Assembly: GCA_034440455.1 (NCBI GenBank)
Contig: JAWXCB010000066.1
Span: 45,668-109,667 of the forward strand
Reading direction: 5' to 3'
Length of the DNA: 64,000 nt
DNA from: JAWXCB01 sp034440455
Lineage (GTDB): Bacteria; Bacteroidota; Bacteroidia; Chitinophagales; CAIOSU01
Position 1 is the first letter of the stretch. Every line of letters starts with the position of its first letter. Shown one piece after another: positions 9,266 through 18,201 of this stretch. Both the position numbers and the translations under genes were made by a program. A model generated the notes under the pieces. The model saw nothing but the letters and a program-made list of their open reading frames with translations. It made no database searches and was not told the origin of the DNA.

Positions 9266-11701
9266 TCACGGGTCAACATCCACGTCCACTCGCACTGATT
9301 TGTATTCTACTTTCAACTTCAGCTTTTCAATGCTTTGCACGAGTGCATGTTTATTCGCATTGAGTGCTGCCGTCTTTGGAATTTTCAAAAGGATGTCCTG
9401 TAAGTAAAGATTCTTCATCATACTGATGGGCGGAGTAACCGGTCCAAGAATTGTTCCCTGAAAATTTTCAGCGAGCAGCCGCGCGAAATCCCGTGCGGCA
9501 TTCTGCACAGTTTTCCGCTCTTTGTGTTTCAGCACAAGATGAATCAGCCGCGTGTAAGGCGGATAGTCAAACTCTTTCCTGAAATTCATTTCGCGGTAAA
9601 AGAAATTCTCAAAATCATTTTTCAGGATAAAATCCAACACAGGATGTTCGGCATCAAAGGTCTGAATAAGCACTTTGCTCGCATGTCCCTTTCTGCCTGC
9701 GCGTCCGCTCACCTGTTGTATCAATTGAAAGCCGCGCTCATTCGCTCGAAAGTCGGGGAAGCCAAGCAGTTGGTCAGCGCTCAGGATGCCGACTAAACTT
9801 ACCGTGTCGAAATCCAATCCCTTTGTCACCATCTGTGTGCCCACGAGAATATCAAACTTCCTGTTTTCAAAATCAGCGATGATTTGCTCGTAAGCCTCGC
9901 GTGAACGCGCAGCATCCAAATCGAGGCGCATCACGCCCGCATCCGGAAAAAAGATTTTGATTTCTTCTTCAATCTTTTCCGTGCCGAAGCCGCGAATGCG
10001 AATGTCGGTTGATTCGCACTCCACGCATTTATTCACTACTTCCGTTGCGTAACCGCAATAGTGGCAGCGCAATGTGTTGAGATGTTTGTGATAAGAAAGG
10101 CTCACATCACAGTTCACGCATTTCGGAATCCAGCCGCAATGATAACAACTCAGGTATGGGGCAAACCCGCGCCTGTTTTGAAACAGAATCACCTGCTCTT
10201 TTTTTACAAGCGTTGCTTTGATTTCTTCGAGCAGCACAGAAGAAAAGTCAGATTGCATTTTATGCTTCTTCGTTTCCTCGCGCAGGTTCACGATTTCCAT
10301 GCGCGGCAGTTGCACACCTCCAAAGCGCTCGGTGAGTTTCACGAAACCATACTTGCCATGCCGCGCATTTTCATAACTCTCCAACGAAGGAGTTCCTGTG
10401 CCGAGCAAAACTTTCGCGCCTGTATCATGCGCGAGATAAATCGCAGCATCACGCGCCTGGTAGCGTGGCGCAGGGTCGAATTGCTTGTAAGAGGGATCAT
10501 GCTCTTCATCAACGATTACCAAACCAAGCTCGGAGAAAGGCAGGAACAACGCGGAGCGCGCGCCAATCACGGCTTTATATTCTTTGCGCAACAGTTTATT
10601 CCAAATTTCCACGCGCTCGTTTGCCGTGAACTTAGAGTGATAAATGCCAATCGTTTCTCCAAACACTTCGCGCAGCCGCCTGACAAGTTGCGTGGTCAGC
10701 GCAATTTCAGGAAGCAGGTAGAGCGCTTGTTTCCCATTGGCGAGCGCCTCTTTTATCAACTCCATGTAGAGTTGCGTTTTCCCCGATGATGTCACGCCAT
10801 GCAGGAGAACAACATCCTTTTTCTCAAACCATGTTTTTATTTCGTGTAAAGATTTCTGCTGCACTTCGCTTAAAATGTATTCCTTCTTTTCAGAAACCAC
10901 AACATCCCACGTAAGCCTGTCTACTTCTTTTTTCTGCTCATGCAGAATACCTTTTTGTATCAACTGTTTAAGAGCGGCAGATGAAATACCTGATGTTTCA
11001 ATGAGTTTCGACTTTTTGATTTCTGCTGCGCCCGCCTGGAGAAAAGCCATCAACGCTTCTTGCTGCCGTTTGGCTTTGTTTAATTCATCTAATGTTTTAT
11101 TCAGTAGTTCTTCATCGCTGTATTCTGCGGCAAGCTCGATATAGTTCTCTGTTTTCGGCTTGTATTTCTCCACGAGTTTTTCAAACGCATACACCGCATT
11201 TTTTTCAATCAGTGATTTAATCAGCGCGTGAACTGTTTTCCTCCGCGTCAGTTTTTCAAGCTGTTGAACGCTCAGCGACTTTTTAATGCGCAATGCTTCC
11301 ATCACTAAAAACTGCGCATTGTCCAGCTTCGATTCGTCTTCATCCCATTCGGGATGCAGCGCGATATTGGTTTCGCTGTCGAGCTTCAAGCCTTGCGGCA
11401 TGGCGGCATTCATCACTTCGCCCAGCGTACACAGGTAGTAGGATGCAATCCATTTCCAGAACTCAATGTTATGCGGATGCACCACCGGCTCGTCATCAAG
11501 CACTTCAAGAATTGGTTTTGCTTTGTGCAGTTCCGGTTGGTTGTTGTGCAGCCTGCCGACCAACGCGGTATAAATCTTTCGTGCGCCAAACTGCACCACC
11601 ACGCGCTTGCCGATAGCAATGTGTTCGCTGAATTCCTGCGGAACCAAGTAAGTGAACATTCCCGGAACGGGAAGCGGAAGAATAACGTCAGCGAAGAGCA
11701 T
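9266..11701 (-). CDS. priA: Primosomal replication-restart helicase PriA
   Basis: Superfamily 2 DNA helicase that loads the replicative helicase at stalled forks. The protein has 811 residues. The N-terminal DNA-binding domain (about 1-200) starts FADVILPLPVPGMFTY. Walker A is GVTSSGKT beginning at residue 302, and the DEEH box (VIVDEEHDPSYKQ) is near residue 397. Eight zinc-binding cysteines lie in CYHCGWIPKCVNC and CHYCG...CVEC. The helicase C-terminal motif QVSGRAGRKG is present. All expected parts are intact. It is transcribed towards the restriction-modification gene, with a repeat-rich spacer behind it. Confidence 0.96.
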   Translation of the reverse strand: MLFADVILPLPVPGMFTYLVPQEFSEHIAIGKRVVVQFGARKIYTALVGRLHNNQPELHKAKPILEVLDDEPVVHPHNIEFWKWIASYYLCTLGEVMNAAMPQGLKLDSETNIALHPEWDEDESKLDNAQFLVMEALRIKKSLSVQQLEKLTRRKTVHALIKSLIEKNAVYAFEKLVEKYKPKTENYIELAAEYSDEELLNKTLDELNKAKRQQEALMAFLQAGAAEIKKSKLIETSGISSAALKQLIQKGILHEQKKEVDRLTWDVVVSEKKEYILSEVQQKSLHEIKTWFEKKDVVLLHGVTSSGKTQLYMELIKEALANGKQALYLLPEIALTTQLVRRLREVFGETIGIYHSKFTANERVEIWNKLLRKEYKAVIGARSALFLPFSELGLVIVDEEHDPSYKQFDPAPRYQARDAAIYLAHDTGAKVLLGTGTPSLESYENARHGKYGFVKLTERFGGVQLPRMEIVNLREETKKHKMQSDFSSVLLEEIKATLVKKEQVILFQNRRGFAPYLSCYHCGWIPKCVNCDVSLSYHKHLNTLRCHYCGYATEVVNKCVECESTDIRIRGFGTEKIEEEIKIFFPDAGVMRLDLDAARSREAYEQIIADFENRKFDILVGTQMVTKGLDFDTVSLVGILSADQLLGFPDFRANERGFQLIQQVSGRAGRKGHASKVLIQTFDAEHPVLDFILKNDFENFFYREMNFRKEFDYPPYTRLIHLVLKHKERKTVQNAARDFARLLAENFQGTILGPVTPPISMMKNLYLQDILLKIPKTAALNANKHALVQSIEKLKLKVEYKSVRVDVDVDP

Positions 11702-11708
11702 TGTTCAA

Positions 11709-11815
11709 ATTTCACGTAAAGGAGCGAAGGCGCAAAGCGGAAGTGTCCTGCCGGACTTGTTCCGGCATCCGCAAATTATTCTGATGAGGGGATGGCGGAA
11801 CGAGTCCGCCATGAC
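11709..11815. repeat. Two intergenic repeats (families C and B) between mtfA-like and priA
   Basis: 11709-11737 (CACGTAAAGGAGCGAAGGCG...) is the inverse of the family C repeat at 13045-13077 (core GCGCCTTTGCGTGAAATC). 11746-11815 is a family B element made of two perfect hairpins, TGCCGGA/TCCGGCA (11748-11766) and TGGCGGA/TCCGCCA (11793-11811). It is shared in form with 43050-43120. No gene lies here. Confidence 0.65.
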
Positions 11816-11821
11816 AACGAA

Positions 11822-12737
11822 TCACTTAAACAAAAAATCAAGCGCGCCTTCGGGCTTGTAAATGCCACCCTCCGAATAGTTTCCCAACACGGGATTTTTC
11901 GGATAGAGCGGGTCTTGGTTCAGCAGCTTTTTCATGGAGGCATACACTTCGGGAAGTTCAGTATTAAATTGTTGCGGCAGTTCAAAAAAACATTCCGCGC
12001 ATACGGCAAGAAACTCATCGCGGTTTTGCACGAGTCGGTTTTTTAGAAATTCAATCTTTTTGCTTTTGAGTTTCAGCATCTCCACAGTAGCAAGTTTTTC
12101 GATGATTTCATTGTTGTCATAAAAAGTGAAATCAACATGGTGTTGCAGCGCATATACTTTCAGCGTGCATGAGTTCGTGCAAGCCGAGGTTCACGCCATC
12201 ATCAGGAAAGAGATAACCCTTTTCAAAGTTGTTCCACGAAAGATGAATGCTGCCATATTCGGAAACATGCCCTCTGAATTTTACTTTGTAATGCTTGTAG
12301 AGATAGGATTCGGGATACACATAAATCTGATGAAATTCTTTCAGCCGGAAATAGCTCAACCCGAACGTGAGTTGAATTGCAGAGGCGCTGATGAGAATCT
12401 TCATGCGCTCCGTAAGAATTAACCCGTTTTTAGGAATAAATTTTTTGCTTTGCATGAACATTAGCAGGCGCAACTCAAACCTGCGCCTGTTCGCATTATC
12501 CAATTTGTTGTAATAAGGAAAATACTGCACCAGTGTGCGGATAATTTCAGGAGGATGGTGATAGGAGAAAAAATTATAGCGCCAGTAAACCAGTTTATCT
12601 CTCACCGGAGAGATGATGAAGTAAGCGATACCGATGAAGGGAAGGGAAAGGAAAGTATTCCCATGAATATCAGCAGAAAGACAAACCCGAATAGGAGACC
12701 GAGGATTTCTTCCAAAGTAGTGCAGTGTTTTCCTCAA
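11822..12737 (-). pseudogene. MtfA-like M90 zinc peptidase, frameshifted
   Basis: Two adjacent minus-strand frames together spell an MtfA/M90 metallopeptidase. The upstream part ends in the zinc-binding HELMH motif (encoded at 12165-12179) and then runs out of frame to a stop at 12132. The downstream part, shifted by one base, continues LKVYALQHHVDFTFY and the family's C-terminal region ECFFELPQQF...QDPLYP. Between HELMHA and LKVYAL the DNA reads CACGCTGAAA; a CACGCGCTGAAA ancestor that lost one GC pair would restore the frame. A second break is likely near the N-terminus: at about 12640-12700 a membrane-helix frame (LLFGFVFLLIFMGIL) lies one frame off, next to a TTCCC tandem repeat. Either the gene is dead or the assembly has indels. 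Confidence 0.75.
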
Positions 12738-12788
12738 GATAAAAATATCTCAGGAAAAAATCAGCAAACTATTTTGTTGCAGTTAGAA

Positions 12789-12986
12789 TTAAGCGGTCAG
12801 GATTTTTTCTGCCATCTCAAGCACACTCACAGCCTGTTTATGCTTCACGCTGGAAAATTCATCCAGAAATTTTTCAAGCGGATGTCCTGCTTCCAAATAA
12901 TCAAAAAGGTTCTTCACGGGTACGCGGATGCCGGTAAACACAGGTGTTCCACTTAACACATCTTTTTTTACGGAGATAATATTCAT
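12789..12986 (-). CDS. DUF433 antitoxin-like protein, orphan
   Basis: 65-residue protein with the DUF433 hallmark GTPVFTGIRVPVKNLFDYLE. Members of this family usually precede a DUF5615 PIN-like gene and act as its antitoxin. Here nothing like DUF5615 follows: the downstream gene is the broken MtfA-like peptidase. The ATG at 12986 is well placed. The protein either acts alone or is the surviving half of a toxin-antitoxin pair. Confidence 0.8.
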   Translation of the reverse strand: MNIISVKKDVLSGTPVFTGIRVPVKNLFDYLEAGHPLEKFLDEFSSVKHKQAVSVLEMAEKILTA

Positions 12987-13044
12987 GATTTCAAATTTTA
13001 AACTTCTTCACCGCTCATTGGCTATCCCCGCCAGCCGCAACCAT

Positions 13045-13077
13045 TCCTTAGCGTCTTTGCGCCTTTGCGTGAAATCA
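13045..13077 (+). repeat. Repeat family C, copy at the 3' end of the YghO-like gene
   Basis: Reads TTAGCGTCTTTGCGCCTTTG followed by CGTGAAATC. The same core occurs in the opposite orientation at 11709-11737. This kind of sequence is seen between genes in many Bacteroidota. Confidence 0.55.
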
Positions 13078-13080
13078 TTC

Positions 13081-14241
13081 TCACTCCTCCAGCTTCGCCC
13101 GTTTGAACTCTTTTGTTTCATCAAACAGCTTGCGATACGTAGCGTGAGTTTTGATGATACGCGCGCCAAGATTTTCAGCCACTTTCATCATTTTGGGATT
13201 GAAGTCGGCAATCCAGGTGAGTTCGATGTCGTCCCAGCGAAGTTGCGGCTGCACTATATAATTCGCTGCAATCACAATGCTACCTTCCACACCCTTGCCT
13301 TGAAAATCCGGTATCACGCCAAATACGAAACCAAACACTTTGCGGCATGTTCCCTTCCATCGGTGATACGCGAACTTCAACTTGCCAAATAAATCCATCT
13401 TGCCATTGACATACTTGAAATACTTGTTCAATTCCGGCAGCATAAAGAAAATCGCAATCGGCTCTTCCTTGTGATAGCCAAACCAAAACAAATCTTCCAC
13501 AATCACGGGCTTCATTGATTGCATCAGCTTGGTTGCCTGCTCTTTGCTTAATTCTTTCACGCCTGCTCTGCCGCTAAACGCTTTATTATAGATGTAGCGA
13601 AAGTCTTCCGCAAACTTGTCCACGCGCTTCATGTCGAGATGGCAAAACGAAAAGTCCTTGTCTTCCATCAGCTTCTCCGATTTTTCATAAAACTTTTTCG
13701 GACGCGGCTCATTCATTCCCAATCCATAAGAATATTGATAGAAATAAACCTGAAACCCATATGCATCAAACAACTCTTTATAGTAAGGCAGGTTGTAATT
13801 TATTTGATAGGTAGGCTCGGTGAATCCGTCAATCAACATACCCCACCAGGCGTTGCGCTCGCCAAAATTCACCGGACCGTCCATCGCTTCCATTTTCCGT
13901 TCTTTCAGCCACTCCTTGCATTTATCAAAAAGCAGGAACGCAGCTTTCTTATCATTGACGCACTCAAAAAATCCCATGCCGCCCGTAGGCTGCTCAAAGG
14001 TGTATGCCTTGCTTTCATTGATGAAAGCAGCCACACGACCGATTATTTTCCCCGAAATGTCTTTTAATATCCAACGCACAGCAGAGCCGTGTTTGAAAAA
14101 CTTGTTGCGCTCCGTGTCAAACACCTTGCGGATGTCATCATCAAGCGGGCGGATATAGTTGAGGTCATTTTTATAAAGCGGAACAGGAAAGGTGATAAAC
14201 TCCTCGCCCACTGCTTTGGTCGTTACTTCGATTAATTGCAT
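13081..14241 (-). CDS. YghO-like GNAT-fold protein of unknown function
   Basis: 386-residue protein. The central part has the signature DGPVNFGERNAWWGMLIDGF followed by NYNLPYYKELFDAYGF, which I recognise from the conserved YghO-like family placed with GNAT acetyltransferases. No substrate is known to me. No signal peptide or membrane segment is visible, so it is probably cytoplasmic. The start is ATG at 14241, only six bases after a good -7 box, which suggests a leaderless transcript. It is monocistronic, with the hicBA remnant divergent upstream. Confidence 0.75.
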   Translation of the reverse strand: MQLIEVTTKAVGEEFITFPVPLYKNDLNYIRPLDDDIRKVFDTERNKFFKHGSAVRWILKDISGKIIGRVAAFINESKAYTFEQPTGGMGFFECVNDKKAAFLLFDKCKEWLKERKMEAMDGPVNFGERNAWWGMLIDGFTEPTYQINYNLPYYKELFDAYGFQVYFYQYSYGLGMNEPRPKKFYEKSEKLMEDKDFSFCHLDMKRVDKFAEDFRYIYNKAFSGRAGVKELSKEQATKLMQSMKPVIVEDLFWFGYHKEEPIAIFFMLPELNKYFKYVNGKMDLFGKLKFAYHRWKGTCRKVFGFVFGVIPDFQGKGVEGSIVIAANYIVQPQLRWDDIELTWIADFNPKMMKVAENLGARIIKTHATYRKLFDETKEFKRAKLEE

Positions 14242-14246
14242 GGGCG

Positions 14247-14254
14247 CAAAAGTA
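14247..14254 (-). promoter_or_regulatory. Candidate -7 box for the YghO-like gene (leaderless)
   Basis: On the minus strand this is TACTTTTG, matching TAnnTTTG. A TTTC lies about 17 bp upstream as a possible -33 box. The box ends six bases before the ATG, so transcription would start at or next to the start codon. Confidence 0.45.
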
Positions 14255-14356
14255 GTGAACAGTCAACTCAGAAAGCACAGATTCTATTTTTCAAAGAGAT
14301 TGAATCTGTTTTATGCTGCATGAAATTTTGAAAACAGTTTTTGTAATTTTAACCCT

Positions 14357-14599
14357 ATGATTCTCGAATACATGCAAGCTGCAATGCGCAAAGCCCGCTA
14401 TGAGTATTTGCCTGATGATAAGTTGTATTCTGGTGAAATCCCCGGATTCAAAGGCGTGTATGCTTCATCAAAACATCTTGAAGATTGCCGCAAAGAATTA
14501 CATGCAGTGCTGGAAGACTGGCTGCTTATCAGCCTGCAAAGAAACCTTCCCATTCCGGTAGTAAATAAGATTTCTCTTAAAATCAAGAACGTGGCATAG
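14357..14599 (+). CDS. hicB: HicB family antitoxin
   Basis: 80-residue HicB-type antitoxin. The family pattern is clear: YEYLPDDKLYSGEIPGFKGV at the N-terminus (the partial RNase-H-like fold) and a C-terminal arm ending LPIPVVNKISLKI. HicB normally binds and blocks the HicA mRNA interferase and represses its own operon. The hicA start codon at 14600 follows the hicB stop immediately, but hicA is frameshifted, so this antitoxin may have no functional partner. Confidence 0.87.
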   Translation: MILEYMQAAMRKARYEYLPDDKLYSGEIPGFKGVYASSKHLEDCRKELHAVLEDWLLISLQRNLPIPVVNKISLKIKNVA

Positions 14600-14817
14600 A
14601 TGCCATCGCTGAAACCCGTAAAAAGAAATGAGCTTATCCGCTTTTTACAAATGCGCGGATTTGAAGAACCGTTTGCAGGAGGGAAACATCAGTTTCTGAT
14701 TAAAGGGCCACTACGCCTTACATTACTCAATCCACACCATCAGATATTGGAGTGAACCTGCTTGCTAAAATTCTTAAACAAGCGGAGATACCTAAATCGG
14801 AGTGGAACAAAATCTAA
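14600..14817 (+). pseudogene. hicA: HicA family mRNA interferase toxin, frameshifted
   Basis: From ATG 14600 the frame gives MPSLKPVKRNELIRFLQ and GGKHQFLIKG with the HicA histidine, then stops at 14753-14755 after 51 residues. One frame over, the missing C-terminus DIGVNLLAKILKQAEIPK continues without interruption to TAA at 14815-14817. Restoring one base near CACCATCAGATATTGG gives a normal HicA of about 72 residues. A single-base deletion therefore separates the two halves. The toxin is probably inactive unless this is a sequencing error. Confidence 0.85.
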
Positions 14818-14900
14818 GTCAGGTTTGCTGCAAGAAAATTTTTGCGTTCAACTAAATTTCATTCAATTCCATAAATTAGTGTAATCAAAATCTCATTCCC

Positions 14901-17696
14901 ATGAAATGTCTTTCAGTATCCTTCTCCATTCTTTTCAGTTTCGTATTAATTGTAAATGCACAGGTCAATCAGGACGCACCTTCTGTGCTTCATCAAATGG
15001 AAAACCTCAACAGCTATTGGAAAGGAAAACAAATCCAGGAGCCGATTCTAAAGGAAAAAACTTTTCTGCCGGATGATGTTTCGCTCATTCAAACGCATTT
15101 GTCGCTCGTTGAAAAAACATTGCGGGAAAAAGACACAAAGAATCTTTCAGCAGAACAACAGTACAACAGAAATCAGTGTTTGAATATTTTGCATGATTAC
15201 AGGCTGAATGGTGTTTTTCCAAAGAATACACATCATGCCGCGCGCACACCTTATTTCATTGACAACTTCGGCACTGCCTGCGCAGTGGGGCAGTTGATTG
15301 TTTCAACAGGCTATGAAAGCGTTGCGCAAAAAATCCGCTCAGGAAATAATTACGCATACATCAGTGAACTGAATCAGCAATATCCTGAACTGCAACTCTG
15401 GGCTGATGCCTATGGTTTTGAAATAGATGAACTGGCGTGGATACAGCCGGGGTATTGCTTCAACCCCTGCGTTGGTTATATCCGGAATGTAAGTTGCTAT
15501 GGCGTCAATGATGGCTGCATCGGCACATATCCAGACATGACCGGTGTGGGCGTTTCGCCCTATGTTTATCAAGAGCAGATGTGGAATGGCAATCAATGGG
15601 GACAACCACCCATGTTTAGTTCGGGCTTGTGCGATTTACCCGCAGGTCTCTACCGTCATTTGGTGATTGATGCCGTGAGCGATTCCTTTTCATTTGAATA
15701 CACGCTCACTCAACCTGATTCTATTTCCATTGCTATCAGTTCAACCGATGATGCAGGCGGTTGTCATGGCACCGCGTTTGCGCAGGCTTCGGGCGGTGTG
15801 CCTCCTTATTCTTATCTGTGGTCAACAGGTGACACAACACAATCTATTGCTGATGCTTGCTTCGGAACCTATTCCCTTACTGTAACTGACTCCAACGACT
15901 GCGAAAAATATGCAAGCATTATCGTTACTTCAATTTCAACACCAACAGCATCAGTCACCCACGGTCCGATTATCGGAGGTGTTACTCCAACTATTGCGCG
16001 TGTTTTCGTGCGCACAGATTCTGTTGCAACTGTGGCGATTCAATTTTCCACCGACAATACTTTTTCTTCCATCGCAAAAACCGTTTCCGGGCAAACGCTT
16101 GCTGCGCGTGATTCATCCAATATCTTTAACGCAACCGGACTTGCGCCCGACACGCGCTATCATGTGCGTGTGCTTATCAACGGAACAGAATCAGGCAATC
16201 GTTCTTCCTTTAAAACATTTCCGCAAGCAGGACAGCCGGGGCATTACAAATTTTTATTCGGCTCGTGTCAATATGAATTGTCTGATTTTGACAGCTCGCT
16301 GTTTGTGCAAATGAAAACGGAAGATGCTAATATCTATACGCCCACGGGCGACTGGGGCTATCCTGACAAAGACGATGGCACAAACGATTTGTATCTCGCA
16401 AATCCACCTACCTCGTGGGCTGTTGATTACAACAAGATAAGCGCGATTTACAAGGAGCGGTACGCGAGCAGCAACAGCGCGTTTTTCATCCGCAACATCG
16501 CGATGGATTACACGCATGATGACCATGATTATCTGAATGATAATTCAGCGCGTGATGCCGCAAACATTTTTGAAATCAATCCCTTCGGGGGAAATTTTGG
16601 TGAGCCCAAAGTAGCTTCGCAACCACCGCAGGCGCGGTTGAATCTTCTGCAAGCATACCGGGAAATTTTCCCAAGCTATTCACTTGTTGATTCAACTGAA
16701 GGAATTTTTCACAGCTACGTGATGGGTAATTGTGAAGTGTTTGTATTGGATACAAGAAGCGCGCGCAGCCCGCAACATGCTGCGATTGTAGAATCGGGCG
16801 GTGAGTGGATGATTCAGGAACCCGCTGGACATTCCCTCCTTGGGCAAATACAAATGAACTGGCTGCTCAACGGCTTGCTCAACTCCACTGCCGATTGGAA
16901 AATCATTGTGTCGAGCGTTACGTTCAATGCTGGTTACAAAGCGGTGATGGACTCGCTTTTTTCAATCGGGAAAGGTTCCAGTCCGATATTGGGAGCCGAT
17001 GTGGGCGGAATCTATATTTCAACCGGATTGCTTGGAGCATCACAGATGTCTGATTTGTGGTTAGGCTTTCCTTCCGACCAACAAGCGCTGCTTGATTTGG
17101 TGGAGACGAATAATTTGAAAAACATTTTCATCGTGAGCGGTGATGCGCACTCTGCCGCTTTGGATGATGGCACAAACTCCGGCATTCCAGAATTGATGTC
17201 GGCAAACCTCAAGAAGTCGAACAGTCAGGACCCGCTCATTCTCAGCAATTTCATCGGCTATCCGCTATGGAATAAAGGCGCAAGCGGCATGGGCAATCAA
17301 AATTTCAACAGCACGTATGGAAAGGTAGAAGTGTTTGGCAGCGATTCCGTGCGCTTAAGCGCGGTAGATGCTGATGGCGTAGAAGTGTGCGGGCATACGT
17401 TCAACTATGAATCTGCGGATACGAATACAAGCGTTGCGCCTGTTGCTTCAAAAGAAAAATTCAAAGTGTTCCCCAATCCCTCGTCTGATAAATTATTTGT
17501 GGAGACAACAAACCCGGAGCAACAATTCTATTTTATCCTTATCTCTCCCGAAGGAAAAGAAATCAGCAGGAAATTTTTCTCCGGCAAAGGCGAACTGGAT
17601 TTAAGCGGTTTGCCTAACGGCAATTATCTCTATCGCATTCTGAATGAAAAATATTTGCACCTGAGTTCGGGCGTGGTGAGCGTGATAAAGCATTGA
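14901..17696 (+). CDS. Secreted PhoD-like alkaline phosphatase with SprB repeat and T9SS sorting domain
   Basis: 931-residue exported protein. A signal peptide (about 1-20) is followed by an N-terminal domain (to about 190) of a type I recall at the head of other T9SS proteins, containing IDNFGTACAVGQLI. Next is one SprB-type repeat (about 270-340; GGVPPYSYLWSTGD and GTYSLTVTDSNDC). Then comes the PhoD N-terminal Ig-like domain (GPIIGGVTPTIARVFVRT) and the PhoD metallophosphatase core, with TGDWGY near 481, DYTHDDHDY near 535 and VSGDAHSAALDD. The C-terminus (about 850-931) is a type A sorting domain (FKVFPNPSSDKLFVE, then GLPNGNYLYRI) for T9SS export and surface attachment. It should release phosphate from phosphoesters outside the cell. 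The combination of PhoD with an SprB repeat is uncommon. Confidence 0.87.
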   Translation: MKCLSVSFSILFSFVLIVNAQVNQDAPSVLHQMENLNSYWKGKQIQEPILKEKTFLPDDVSLIQTHLSLVEKTLREKDTKNLSAEQQYNRNQCLNILHDYRLNGVFPKNTHHAARTPYFIDNFGTACAVGQLIVSTGYESVAQKIRSGNNYAYISELNQQYPELQLWADAYGFEIDELAWIQPGYCFNPCVGYIRNVSCYGVNDGCIGTYPDMTGVGVSPYVYQEQMWNGNQWGQPPMFSSGLCDLPAGLYRHLVIDAVSDSFSFEYTLTQPDSISIAISSTDDAGGCHGTAFAQASGGVPPYSYLWSTGDTTQSIADACFGTYSLTVTDSNDCEKYASIIVTSISTPTASVTHGPIIGGVTPTIARVFVRTDSVATVAIQFSTDNTFSSIAKTVSGQTLAARDSSNIFNATGLAPDTRYHVRVLINGTESGNRSSFKTFPQAGQPGHYKFLFGSCQYELSDFDSSLFVQMKTEDANIYTPTGDWGYPDKDDGTNDLYLANPPTSWAVDYNKISAIYKERYASSNSAFFIRNIAMDYTHDDHDYLNDNSARDAANIFEINPFGGNFGEPKVASQPPQARLNLLQAYREIFPSYSLVDSTEGIFHSYVMGNCEVFVLDTRSARSPQHAAIVESGGEWMIQEPAGHSLLGQIQMNWLLNGLLNSTADWKIIVSSVTFNAGYKAVMDSLFSIGKGSSPILGADVGGIYISTGLLGASQMSDLWLGFPSDQQALLDLVETNNLKNIFIVSGDAHSAALDDGTNSGIPELMSANLKKSNSQDPLILSNFIGYPLWNKGASGMGNQNFNSTYGKVEVFGSDSVRLSAVDADGVEVCGHTFNYESADTNTSVAPVASKEKFKVFPNPSSDKLFVETTNPEQQFYFILISPEGKEISRKFFSGKGELDLSGLPNGNYLYRILNEKYLHLSSGVVSVIKH

Positions 17697-17775
17697 GGTT
17701 TAATTATCAGACTTAACTTTCATTATGCGCATGTTTATTGTAAATTTTCCCCTCAAATTAATTAGAAGAAGAGCG

Positions 17776-18201
17776 ATGATTAACAAAGTTTTCTTTTTCC
17801 TCCTGCTTTTATCCTGTTGTCTTTCTTCCTGCAAAGACGAAGAGCAACTTGACGCAACTCTCTTTGGCACATGGAATGTAACCAAAGTGCATGGGCAGCA
17901 ATATGTAAACGGCAACGCGGGACTGCAACTTACTGACAACAATCCCACCGGCTACATCCGATTTGATGAAGATGGCACAGGCGAGCAGAATTATACATTT
18001 ACGCTGTTCGGCACAGCCTATCCCACCGTAAATGAATTCAGTTGGGAAGCAGATGCTGCCGAAATACGAGTTGACCGCTTCAATGCATCTGACCTTGTGT
18101 GGCGCAGAATCACCAATGAAGCCAACAAGCAGGAAGCCACCTACAACATCGTGGTGGATGCAACTCAAAACTGGGACTACACGCTTACCCTTGAGAAGTA
18201 A
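17776..18201 (+). CDS. Small lipocalin-like lipoprotein
   Basis: The best start is ATG 17776, giving 141 residues that begin MINKVFFFLLLLSC and reach a lipobox at LSSCKD. An in-frame upstream start at 17725 would place an unsuitable basic stretch before the signal. The mature part (TLFGTWNVTKVHG, GYIRFDEDGTGEQNYTF, then ATQNWDYTLTLEK) has the beta-strand rhythm of lipocalin-like lipoproteins common in Bacteroidota. Function is unknown. It lies 79 bp after the PhoD-like gene on the same strand. Confidence 0.65.
   Translation: MINKVFFFLLLLSCCLSSCKDEEQLDATLFGTWNVTKVHGQQYVNGNAGLQLTDNNPTGYIRFDEDGTGEQNYTFTLFGTAYPTVNEFSWEADAAEIRVDRFNASDLVWRRITNEANKQEATYNIVVDATQNWDYTLTLEK

Noticed and set aside
10061..10789. 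Plus-strand 242-codon frame opposite priA
   Set aside because: Antisense of an intact, conserved gene; composition is a shadow.
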